From assembly GCA_017631745.1 (NCBI GenBank), contig JAGBSR010000101.1, positions 1 to 11,995 of the forward strand: 11,995 bases of DNA. Direction: 5' to 3'. The position numbers and the translations under genes are program-made. Below the pieces are notes generated by a model, which did no database searches, was not told the origin of the DNA, and was given only the letters and a program-made list of their open reading frames with translations. This stretch comes from Clostridia bacterium (lineage in GTDB: Bacteria; Bacillota; Clostridia; Oscillospirales; Acutalibacteraceae). Positions 1 through 6,521 of this stretch are shown here, piece after piece (positions within the stretch are counted from its first letter, which is position 1; every line of letters starts with the position of its first letter).

Positions 1-1032
1 AATAGCCTTTGTTGAGCCGAGCTCCTGCATTGTTTCAAAGAGGTTGTCCTCGTGCATACCGCAGAATACAACATTGCCGCCTTCGCCTGCAACACCGTAG
101 ATGAGCTTAACATTTTCTGTGTCTTGATAGCCTGCATCGCGGTATTCGTACCATGCATCTCTCTGCTCTGTGAGAGGAATGTGGAAGAATGCTGCTGACT
201 TGATGTCTGAGTTTTCTTCTTTGCCCATTTCTTTGAGAAGAGCATTATTCTGCTCGTTGTAAGCGATTACATTTTCTTTATACCACTGCACCTGGTTTTC
301 GTGGATGTTGTCATACTTCCAGAAGATGCCAAGGAAGTCGCCGTCGGTGTATGAGTGTGAATCGAAAACATAAAGAGACTGAGTGATGATGCCATCGGAG
401 TTCTTTACATTGATAATCTGGTTGCCGTAACCGTCAACATCATCGGGGCCTGCTGTGTAAAGACAGTATTTGAAGTCTTCACTTGAATAGAATTCTGAGA
501 TTTCCTCTCTGCTGTAATAGCTGTAAGCCTCTGTGTCGTGGTTGCCGAAGCCGAGAGTCCAGTAAACACCAAGCTGTTCCATAAGAGCAGCAAATACCTT
601 AGCAGACTCAAGGTTGTTGAATGTACCTGCCTGGAAAGGTACGGGATAAGAAACGTCACCTGTTGCAATAACAAGGTCGGGCTGCTCTGCTTTAATCATA
701 GCTGCAACGGCGTTGAGGGCCATAGCATCTTTTTTAAGACTCATAAAACCGCCGCCGATATGCACGTCAGTCAGCTGAAGCACCTTGAAATCTTCGTCTG
801 TGGTAAAGGTCCAGTTGCCGTTTTCGTCCTTTTCGGGCACAAGCTGATTTTCTTTAGCCGCAGACTCAAAGGCTGAAATCTTTTCGATGTTACCCTTGTT
901 ACCTACAATATTTGCCACAGCGGCAACGCCCACAAGAATAACGATTACTGCAAGAATAACGCCTATGACCTTAAGGGCTTTCTTGCCTTTTTTCTTTGTT
1001 TTTACATTTGTGTTTTGTTCCTTGGTTTTCAT
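1..1032 (-). CDS. Membrane-anchored calcineurin-like metallophosphoesterase, 3' end cut by window edge
   Basis: The 344 visible codons give a Lys-rich N-terminus (residues 1-21), one hydrophobic signal-anchor segment (about 22-44), then an extracytoplasmic metallophosphoesterase domain. Metal-ligand motifs are in the family order: LTDVHIG (D89, H91), ATGDVSYP (D126), GFGNHDTE (N164, H165) and FFHIPL (H284). The expected last motif, GHxH, would come just after residue 344 and lies outside the window: the preceding GMHEDNLF...ELGSTKAI segment is what normally leads into it. The family hydrolyses phosphomono- or diesters using two metal ions; the substrate here cannot be told. The start is ATG at 1032, 9 nt after the stop of the upstream CDF gene. 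No good SD lies directly before it; an AAAGGAG at 1063-1069 is 30 nt away, with a hairpin between. It is the last visible gene of the pth-CDF operon. Family call is firm; substrate unknown. Confidence 0.9.
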   Translation of the reverse strand, partial: MKTKEQNTNVKTKKKGKKALKVIGVILAVIVILVGVAAVANIVGNKGNIEKISAFESAAKENQLVPEKDENGNWTFTTDEDFKVLQLTDVHIGGGFMSLKKDAMALNAVAAMIKAEQPDLVIATGDVSYPVPFQAGTFNNLESAKVFAALMEQLGVYWTLGFGNHDTEAYSYYSREEISEFYSSEDFKYCLYTAGPDDVDGYGNQIINVKNSDGIITQSLYVFDSHSYTDGDFLGIFWKYDNIHENQVQWYKENVIAYNEQNNALLKEMGKEENSDIKSAAFFHIPLTEQRDAWYEYRDAGYQDTENVKLIYGVAGEGGNVVFCGMHEDNLFETMQELGSTKAI

Positions 1033-1041
1033 TCTTCATTT

Positions 1042-1878
1042 TCACACGGATTTTTCCGTGCTCTCCTTTCTGTGGATTATATAAACAGTGATACCTGTTT
1101 TTTTACTAAGTTCATTGATTTTCTCTTCGCCCGGGTACTCTGCCGAATAAACATAGGCTTCGGTTTTGCTGTCGGTGAGAGAGTATCTGACAGCGTCTAC
1201 AGTGCTTTCATCTATAATTTCAAAAAGAGATTCAAGGAAAGTATCTCTTGTGTCCTTCTTTACATATCCGATAAGCTTGCAGATTGAGGCTATTATCATT
1301 TTTACTGCTGAAACCGTGATTATTACACTTATGATTATACCGCATACAGCATCGGCGGCATATGAACCGTAGGTAGAAATGAGAAGAGTCATAATCGTAA
1401 CCGAGGTTATGCAGAAGTCGAGGATGCAGTCAGCGGACATAACCTTTAATATATCAGATTTGCTTTTGCTGTGAAGATATCGGAAGACCGTATACATTAT
1501 CAGCTTTGCAAGGGAAGTTGCGATAAGTATGTAAAGATACTGTGTTCTGTAGGATATGCTTGTGGGGTACATAAAGCGCTCAATAGAAGAATAAGCAAAA
1601 TAGCAACCCGTAAAGCCGATTATTACCGACATAATAAATGTCAGCAGGTCTTCGGCCTTTGATATGTAGCCCTTGGAGGAAATATCAACATTGCCTGCAA
1701 GAAAGCTCAGACATAAAAGGCTTATGAGACCCGAAAGTGAATCGAACAGATTGTTTATGCCGTCGGAATAAATTGCAATGCTGTTGGCACCGAGACCTAT
1801 ATACAGCTTTGCGAAAAACAGTATCAGGTTTGCCGTCAGTGCGAAAATACAGCCGCCTTTTAAATATTTATCTCTGAT
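1042..1878 (-). CDS. Divergent CDF-family divalent cation efflux transporter, non-canonical start
   Basis: The protein is 278 residues when started at ATC 1878, a normal CDF length. It has about six membrane segments (roughly 11-30, 43-61, 80-101, 113-132, 148-168, 174-200) and a short cytoplasmic C-terminal domain (about 205-278). CDF proteins export divalent metals by proton antiport, usually as dimers. TM2 carries NSIAIYSDGINNLFD with N42 and D46, and TM5 carries MSADCILD with D150 and D154. This NxxxD plus DxxxD site differs from the HxxxD of zinc members and is more like manganese-type members, so Mn(II) is a tentative substrate. The GHxR-type motif after TM2 is missing (GYISKAED instead). 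No ATG, GTG or TTG lies between the in-frame pth stop and TM1; the first ATG (1632) would delete TM1-TM2. ATC at 1876-1878 sits 7 nt after AAGGCGG. Gene 2 of the pth operon, 12 nt after pth. Confidence 0.85.
   Translation of the reverse strand: MRDKYLKGGCIFALTANLILFFAKLYIGLGANSIAIYSDGINNLFDSLSGLISLLCLSFLAGNVDISSKGYISKAEDLLTFIMSVIIGFTGCYFAYSSIERFMYPTSISYRTQYLYILIATSLAKLIMYTVFRYLHSKSKSDILKVMSADCILDFCITSVTIMTLLISTYGSYAADAVCGIIISVIITVSAVKMIIASICKLIGYVKKDTRDTFLESLFEIIDESTVDAVRYSLTDSKTEAYVYSAEYPGEEKINELSKKTGITVYIIHRKESTEKSV
1045..1060 (-). other. Perfect 6-bp hairpin between an SD-like sequence and the phosphoesterase start
   Basis: CACGGA and TCCGTG flank a 4-nt loop. On the minus strand the hairpin covers the last sense codons of the CDF gene and lies between AAAGGAG (1063-1069) and the ATG at 1032. 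Folding would shorten the effective SD-to-start distance from 30 to about 14 nt. It has no U-tract on the minus-strand transcript, so it does not look like a terminator. A role in translation of the downstream gene is inference. Confidence 0.4.
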
Positions 1879-1890
1879 AGTACCACCGCC

Positions 1891-2493
1891 TTAGCTGTTA
1901 TAATTGCTCATAGCCTTGTCGATGTCGCCCTTGACCATATATTCAACAGCTGAAACTGTGTCATCGGCTATTTGCTTTATGAGCTTAGCTTCGCTCTGGC
2001 TGAAACGGGAGAGTACCCAATCGGCAAGGTCATAATCGGGATTTGGCTTTGCACCGATGCCGATTTTAATGCGGGGGAAGTTGTCATCCTTCAGATGATA
2101 GATGATATTTCTCATACCGTTCTGACCGCCGTGGGAGCCCTTTCGTCTGATGCGCATTTTTCCCGGATCAAGGCTTATATCGTCGCAGATTACAATAACA
2201 TTTTCAGTGGGAATTTTATAAAACTCCACCGCATCGCGCACTGCTTCACCGCTTAAATTCATAAATGTCTGAGGCTTGAGGAGAAGACATCTTCTGCCTT
2301 CAATTCTGCCTTCGCCCATAAGTGATTTAAACTTGAGCTTGTTGATTTTAATGCCGTATTTATCTGCAAGAGCATCTATGCATATAAAGCCTGCATTGTG
2401 TCTTGTGCTTTCATATTGTCTGCCGGGATTTCCAAGACCCACAATAAGATAATCAAAATTTGATGAGAACTCTTTCTTTTTACCGAATATCAT
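1891..2493 (-). CDS. pth: Peptidyl-tRNA hydrolase
   Basis: Pth releases tRNA from peptidyl-tRNAs that drop off the ribosome; it acts in the cytosol and is usually essential in bacteria. The 200-residue protein has the family signatures in order: IVGLGNPGRQYESTRHNAGF with N22 and catalytic H32, LLKPQTFMNLSG with N79, VICDDISLDPG with the conserved Asp at 104, and GSHGGQNGMRNI with N125. These match E. coli N10, H20, N68, D93 and N114. A 14-residue Lys-rich N-terminal stretch before YLIVGLGNPG is longer than in E. coli but of a type common in Clostridia. The ATG at 2493 has AAGAGGT 6-7 nt upstream, which supports this start. It is the first gene of the minus-strand operon with CDF and phosphoesterase genes and has a good sigma-70-like promoter at 2541-2569. 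Its TAA stop lies in the same frame as the following CDF gene. Confidence 0.97.
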   Translation of the reverse strand: MIFGKKKEFSSNFDYLIVGLGNPGRQYESTRHNAGFICIDALADKYGIKINKLKFKSLMGEGRIEGRRCLLLKPQTFMNLSGEAVRDAVEFYKIPTENVIVICDDISLDPGKMRIRRKGSHGGQNGMRNIIYHLKDDNFPRIKIGIGAKPNPDYDLADWVLSRFSQSEAKLIKQIADDTVSAVEYMVKGDIDKAMSNYNS

Positions 2494-2540
2494 ATTATAC
2501 CTCTTATCTGAGTTTGATTATTATCGTTTAACTGCCTATT

Positions 2541-2569
2541 ATTATGCCAATAAAAGAAGGAAGTTTCAA
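2541..2569 (-). promoter_or_regulatory. Sigma-70-type promoter for the pth operon
   Basis: On the minus strand TTGAAA (2569-2564), a 17-nt spacer and CATAAT (2546-2541) make a near-consensus promoter. TGG directly before the -10 adds an extended -10 element. Transcription would begin near 2533-2535, giving a leader of about 40 nt before the pth ATG at 2493. Not confirmed by transcript data. Confidence 0.7.
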
Positions 2570-2669
2570 GTCTTTTAAAGTAAATTTACATATTGTGTAA
2601 GAAAATTTTTCTATAAGCCGTCAAGAGGTGATTATAATTCTAAAAAGTAAATAAAAATCAACTTAACCG

Positions 2670-2678
2670 TGATATAAT
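2670..2678 (+). promoter_or_regulatory. Extended -10 promoter for rlmB and downstream genes
   Basis: TGATATAAT is a perfect extended -10 element (TGnTATAAT). The -35 region 17 bp upstream (AATAAA) is poor, which extended -10 promoters tolerate. Transcription would start near 2685, about 28 nt before the rlmB ATG. A second TATAAT at 2633-2638 lacks a clear -35 and is weaker. Confidence 0.55.
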
Positions 2679-2712
2679 AAATCGATTATAAGTAAATTTC
2701 GGAGGGATCATC

Positions 2713-3480
2713 ATGGAAAACAAAAACACCCGTGAAAATACCGATTTGATAATAGGCAGAAATGCTGTAGCTGAGGCTCTCAAAAGCGAAAGAGCAATCG
2801 ACACTCTTCTTGTTGTAAGAGGTGAAAAACACGGTTCTATCGGCAGAATTATTGCCGAATGTAAGGACAGAGGCATAGTAGTAAAAGAAGTAGATAAAAA
2901 GAAGCTTGATTTTATGTGCGGTCAGGGTAATCATCAGGGTATCGCAGCTTATGCCGCAGTGCACGAATATGCAGAGGTGGAGGATATATTCAGACTTGCA
3001 GAAGAAAGAGGAGAGGACCCCTTTATCATCATCTGCGATGAGCTTGAAGACCCCCATAATCTCGGTGCCATTATCCGTACTGCCGAATGTACAGGCGCTC
3101 ACGGTGTAATCATACCCAAGAGAAGAAATGCGTCTCTCACCTGGGCAGTTGGCAAGGCTTCTGCAGGTGCAGTTGAATATGTGCCCGTTGCAAGAGTGGG
3201 CAACCTTGCTTCAACTATCGAAGAACTCAAAAAGCGCGGTGTGTGGGTATACTGTGCAGATATGGACGGCAGTCCCTGGTGTCAGGTAGACTTCAGCGGA
3301 GCTGTTGCTCTTGTTGTGGGCTCTGAGGGTGCAGGTGTAGGCAGACTTATCAAGGTAAAAAGCGACTTTGTACTGTCACTTCCCATGAGAGGAAAGATAA
3401 CATCTCTCAATGCTTCTGTAGCTTCAAGCATTATGATGTATGAGGTTGCAAGACAGCGCCTAGGTATAAAAGCAAAGTGA
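2713..3480 (+). CDS. rlmB: 23S rRNA 2'-O-ribose methyltransferase, SpoU/TrmH family (RlmB-type)
   Basis: SpoU/TrmH enzymes transfer a methyl group from SAM to a ribose 2'-OH; RlmB modifies G2251 in the peptidyl-transferase P-loop of 23S rRNA. The 255-residue protein has an N-terminal substrate-binding domain (about 12-80, IIGRNAVAEALKS through CGQGNHQGIAAY) and a C-terminal knotted SPOUT domain. Motif 1 is at 110-128 (ELEDPHNLGAIIRTAECTGA, with N116 and R122), motif 2 at 201-209 (VVGSEGAGV), and motif 3 at 223-238 (LPMRGKITSLNASVAS). All three are intact, so it should be active. GGAGG at 2701-2705 is 7 nt before the ATG. The exact target nucleotide is inferred from family style; a tRNA or other rRNA ribose target is possible. 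It is first in the plus-strand cluster, 15 nt before the pseudo-ATPase gene. Confidence 0.92.
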   Translation: MENKNTRENTDLIIGRNAVAEALKSERAIDTLLVVRGEKHGSIGRIIAECKDRGIVVKEVDKKKLDFMCGQGNHQGIAAYAAVHEYAEVEDIFRLAEERGEDPFIIICDELEDPHNLGAIIRTAECTGAHGVIIPKRRNASLTWAVGKASAGAVEYVPVARVGNLASTIEELKKRGVWVYCADMDGSPWCQVDFSGAVALVVGSEGAGVGRLIKVKSDFVLSLPMRGKITSLNASVASSIMMYEVARQRLGIKAK

Positions 3481-3495
3481 AAGGAATAAAAGACC

Positions 3496-5799
3496 ATGTC
3501 TGAAAGCAACAAGACAGAAAATCTTCAGGCGGATTCAGTTATGGATGAAACAGTTACACCGCAGGAGACTGCCGAGAAAGCTGCAGATGAAACAGCTCAG
3601 GATACTGCTTCGGTATTCGGTAAGGGCAGTGAAAATGCTCTCGGCGGTGCAGAGTATGTGGGTAACTTTGACGATCTGCTCAAATCTCTGGGTATTACTC
3701 CCATAAGTCAGATGGAAGCGGGCGATTTCCCCAATGAAGATTTTTCTCAGGAAATAAAACTGAATATCAAACAGGAAGACGGTTATGTGCCTTTCAGCGA
3801 TGAAACTTATCTTCAGAGCGCTCAGAAGGAAGCCAAAGACAAGCAGAACAAAAAGTTTATGCAGAATTTCCGTGTGCTTTCAAAAAAGACAGGAGACCGC
3901 ACCTTGCTCGAGAGTGTGCCTACGGGCGACAGTAAGGGCAATGTTGCAGACAGAGTCAAGCTTGAAGACGGCGAAGATATATTTGAGGCCGTTGAAAGAG
4001 CTCAGAGCCGAAAGAAAAAAGGTGTTTTCCACGCCAAAGGAAAAAGTGCCGACGATATATTGGATAAGGCAAACAAAAAGAAAAAGGAGGAAGTGCTGAT
4101 GAAAGCAAAGGAATTATCAGGCGTTTTACAAATTAAACTTGCAAGGCAGAAAATTCAGCTTATAGCTCTTGGTGTGCTGGGCTTTATAATGATTGTCTTA
4201 TCCTTCCTACCTATGCTGTACACTGCCGAAGAGAGTCCCTTGAATGTTTTATTCAAAGACGGTGCAAAGGTTTACGGCGTGCTCAATATAGCACTTCTTA
4301 TGTTAGCGGCAGGCGTTGGCTATGACAGACTTGTTGCCGCAGTGAAATCAATAAAAAATATCACCTTCGACAGTAACACGGGTCTGCTTGTGCTTTTCAC
4401 GGCAGTGCTTGTGCATCAGATAGTTCTGATTGTCAGAGGTCAGAGCGCAGATGGCGATATAAATATCTATAACATCTATGCCCTGTTTACTATGGTTATT
4501 GCAATTCTCAGTGAGAGTGTGAAAGCAAAAACAGCACTTCTCAATATATCAACGGTTGTAAGAAGCGGAGTGCTTGAAAGTGTACACGCCGTTGAAAACA
4601 AAGCCGACAGCGAGGTGCTGCTGAAAGGTGTATCGGGCAAGGGCAAGGCTCTTTACTGCGCTCAGGCAGACACTATCAGAGGTCTTAACGGCAATCTCGG
4701 TGTAAGACCCGGCGAATTCAAATTCTATACATTCCTTCATATCGGCGTACTCGTTGCGAGCCTTGCAGCAGGTACTGTGATAATGGTAAGAAGCAGAGAT
4801 GTAAGTCTCTTTGTAACGGCAATAGTTGCCTGCATATGTCTTTGCGGGCCTGCATTATGTGAGTTTGCGAGAACTGTACTTCTTTACAGAGAAAACAAAA
4901 ATCTTGCAGCTGTCAATGCAGCGGTAACAGCCTTTGACGGTATCAAGATTATGGAAAATTCCTCAAGTGTGGCTATGGATGCCTCTGATATTTTCACCGC
5001 TAAGGTGTCTAAATTCAAGGCGGTAAGAATGAGCCGTATGTCTGTTACAAACTCAGCCACACTCACAGCTGCACTTCTCAGAGATACGGGAAGTCTCGTA
5101 GGCGAATGCTTCGACGGCTATGAAGAAACAATAGACGGTGACTTACCTGCGGCAGAAGAGCTGGAGTACGAGCCAAAGCTCGGATATAAAGGTCTCGTTG
5201 CCGGCAGACGAGTTATGGTGGGTAACAGAAATATGCTTCTGAAAAATGAAATCGAAGCTCCCACAAAGCAGGAAGAAAGATCCTACGCCGGTAATAAAAA
5301 CTGTATGTATGTTGTAGTTGACGGTGAGCTTACGGCAACATTCCTTGTGTCTTACGATATTATTCCCACTATCCGTAAGGCTGCGGCGTCCTTCGCAAGA
5401 GCAAGCCTTGTGCTTATGCTCACAACTGCAGATCCCTGCATTACGGAAAAGCTGGTTTCCCTTAAGCTCGGCGCTGATGTTTCAAGTGTCAAAATTCTCG
5501 GTGATGATGCATCGGCTCTTATGGATGAATACAGACTCAACAAGTCTATGAGACAGACTAACTGTCTTGTCTGCTCGAAATACAAAAAAAGTATATTCGC
5601 ACTCGTTATGGGCGCAAAAATGCTTTATGAAAACGATAAGTTCGTGCTTCTTATGCATGTGGCAGGTCAGTGTCTTGCTTTTGCAATGCTTCTTGCGGCT
5701 GTAATAGTCGGCGTACCTGCATTTTTCAATCCTTATGTAATGATACTTATTCAGGTAATATGGAGTGCACTTTCCGTATTATTTGTAAGCAGAAGATAA
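3496..5799 (+). CDS. Catalytically degenerate P-type ATPase-like membrane protein (function unknown)
   Basis: This 767-residue protein has a charged, probably disordered cytosolic region (1-215, Lys-rich at 172-204) and about eight membrane segments (near 221-242, 257-273, 295-314, 323-340, 409-430, 435-457, 717-740, 743-764). The 4+2+2 topology with a large cytosolic part (458-715) before the last pair copies P1B-type ATPases. Residues 560-660 resemble N- and P-domain sequence: YKGLVAGRRVMVGNRNMLLK, VVVDGELTATFLVSYDIIP and LVLMLTTADPCITEKLV. The catalytic DKTGT motif is absent, TGD is TTAD (643-646), the actuator TGE is absent, and no GDGxND hinge is clear. TM6 has a cysteine cluster CICLCGPALC (446-455) where metal pumps carry CPC. 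It should therefore not pump by phosphorylation. I recall similar pseudo-ATPases in Clostridia but no known role. AAGGA at 3481-3485 precedes the ATG; a strong internal start lies at 4099. Confidence 0.82.
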   Translation: MSESNKTENLQADSVMDETVTPQETAEKAADETAQDTASVFGKGSENALGGAEYVGNFDDLLKSLGITPISQMEAGDFPNEDFSQEIKLNIKQEDGYVPFSDETYLQSAQKEAKDKQNKKFMQNFRVLSKKTGDRTLLESVPTGDSKGNVADRVKLEDGEDIFEAVERAQSRKKKGVFHAKGKSADDILDKANKKKKEEVLMKAKELSGVLQIKLARQKIQLIALGVLGFIMIVLSFLPMLYTAEESPLNVLFKDGAKVYGVLNIALLMLAAGVGYDRLVAAVKSIKNITFDSNTGLLVLFTAVLVHQIVLIVRGQSADGDINIYNIYALFTMVIAILSESVKAKTALLNISTVVRSGVLESVHAVENKADSEVLLKGVSGKGKALYCAQADTIRGLNGNLGVRPGEFKFYTFLHIGVLVASLAAGTVIMVRSRDVSLFVTAIVACICLCGPALCEFARTVLLYRENKNLAAVNAAVTAFDGIKIMENSSSVAMDASDIFTAKVSKFKAVRMSRMSVTNSATLTAALLRDTGSLVGECFDGYEETIDGDLPAAEELEYEPKLGYKGLVAGRRVMVGNRNMLLKNEIEAPTKQEERSYAGNKNCMYVVVDGELTATFLVSYDIIPTIRKAAASFARASLVLMLTTADPCITEKLVSLKLGADVSSVKILGDDASALMDEYRLNKSMRQTNCLVCSKYKKSIFALVMGAKMLYENDKFVLLMHVAGQCLAFAMLLAAVIVGVPAFFNPYVMILIQVIWSALSVLFVSRR
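4084..4101 (+). promoter_or_regulatory. Internal SD and in-frame ATG within the pseudo-P-type ATPase gene
   Basis: AAGGAGG at 4084-4090 lies 8 nt before an in-frame ATG at 4099 (Met202). Initiation here would give a 566-residue protein with all the membrane segments and the ATPase-like domain but without the charged N-terminal region. This SD is better than the one before the annotated start. A Lys/Glu-rich coding stretch can create such a sequence by chance, so internal initiation is inference. Confidence 0.4.
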
Positions 5800-5819
5800 A
5801 CCTCGGAAGGTGGATTAAA

Positions 5820-6521
5820 ATGGCTAATATCATAAATGTTCAGGGGCTCAGCAAGTCCTACGGTAAAAAGGTTGTGCTTGATAATGTCAGCTTCGAAATC
5901 GAAGAGGGCTCAATAGTCGGTCTTCTCGGTCCCAACGGCTGTGGTAAGACAACTCTTATAAAAATTCTCACAGGTCTTATCAAGGACCACACAGGCACAG
6001 TGAAAATTGCAAACGAAGAAATCGGTGCATACACAAAAAGCTTAGTGGCATTTCTGCCCGATACCTCATATCTTCCCGATTGGATGAAGCCGGGAGATGC
6101 AATTGAATATTTTGCTGATTTCTATGAGGACTTTAACAAGGACAAGGCAATAAGAATGGTAACGGATTTCGGTCTTGATCCCAGACAGAAATTCAAAACT
6201 ATGTCAAAGGGTCAGCAGGAAAAGCTCAGCCTTATACTTGTTATGTGCCGTCAGGCAAAGCTCTATGTGCTTGATGAGCCTCTCGGCGGTCTTGACCCCG
6301 CTGCAAGAAGTGCAATCCTCGAACTTATTATGAATAACTACGCAAAGAATGCGGCAGTGCTTCTTTCCACACATCTTATAAACGATGTCGAAAAAATCTT
6401 CAACCGTGTATTGATGATAAGCGGCGGTAAGGTTGTGGTCAACTCTCATGTTGATGAAATCAAAGAGAAAGACAAGACAGTTGAGGATGTATTCAAGGAG
6501 GTGTTCAGCTATGCTTGGTAA
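5820..6521 (+). CDS. ABC transporter ATP-binding protein (EcsA/YtrB/BcrA-like)
   Basis: This 233-residue nucleotide-binding subunit powers the ABC-2 permease encoded just downstream. Visible motifs: Walker A GPNGCGKTT (37-45), signature MSKGQQEK (128-135, replacing LSGGQ), Walker B LYVLDEP (148-154) with E153, D-loop GGLDP (156-160), and H-loop STH with H185. At the Q-loop position the sequence reads FLPDTSYL, with Asp81 where Gln (often Glu in this subgroup) is expected. ATG at 5820 is chosen because AAGGTGG lies 7 nt before it and the domain starts at once (NVQGLSKSYG); the frame is open further upstream to 5670, but that part overlaps the previous gene. The gap to the pseudo-ATPase gene is 20 nt and the overlap with the permease is 11 nt, so co-translation is likely. 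The cargo (peptide, lipid or drug, or a regulatory role) cannot be told. Confidence 0.94.
   Translation: MANIINVQGLSKSYGKKVVLDNVSFEIEEGSIVGLLGPNGCGKTTLIKILTGLIKDHTGTVKIANEEIGAYTKSLVAFLPDTSYLPDWMKPGDAIEYFADFYEDFNKDKAIRMVTDFGLDPRQKFKTMSKGQQEKLSLILVMCRQAKLYVLDEPLGGLDPAARSAILELIMNNYAKNAAVLLSTHLINDVEKIFNRVLMISGGKVVVNSHVDEIKEKDKTVEDVFKEVFSYAW

Larger units (their letters stand above)
2494..2712. other. Divergent intergenic regulatory region between pth and rlmB
   Basis: This 219-bp AT-rich stretch has no plausible gene in it. It holds a promoter pointing left (2541-2569), an extended -10 pointing right (2670-2678) and the SD of rlmB. A short palindrome AGAAAA-T-TTTTCT lies at 2600-2612 and a 10-bp direct repeat AAGTAAATTT at 2578-2587 and 2690-2699. 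Both are simple AT-rich sequences and I assign them no function. No riboswitch or structured leader was recognised. Confidence 0.7.

Noticed and set aside
538..876. 112-codon plus-strand open frame opposite the phosphoesterase
   Set aside because: The minus strand has the full motif series of a metallophosphoesterase here; the plus frame lacks any recognisable features.
2600..2612. AGAAAATTTTTCT palindrome as a terminator or operator
   Set aside because: The stem is all weak A-T pairs apart from one G-C and it lies upstream of both genes, so chance in AT-rich DNA explains it.
2578..2699. Direct repeat AAGTAAATTT (2578-2587, 2690-2699) as an operator pair
   Set aside because: The sequence is simple and AT-rich, the copies are 112 bp apart, and similar strings are common in this region.
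5488..5520. ILGDDASAL as a relic of the P-type ATPase GDGxNDxPAL hinge
   Set aside because: Only loosely similar and not followed by the usual P-domain continuation, so I do not use it as evidence for the family.
5670..5819. Longer open frame upstream of the ABC ATPase start (50 extra codons)
   Set aside because: It overlaps the end of the pseudo-ATPase gene in another frame, encodes a Cys-rich non-family sequence, and the good SD is directly before 5820.
6433..6510. Longer open frame upstream of the permease start
   Set aside because: It overlaps the ABC ATPase C-terminus, and AAGGAGG lies at the right distance before ATG 6511 where the family N-terminus begins.
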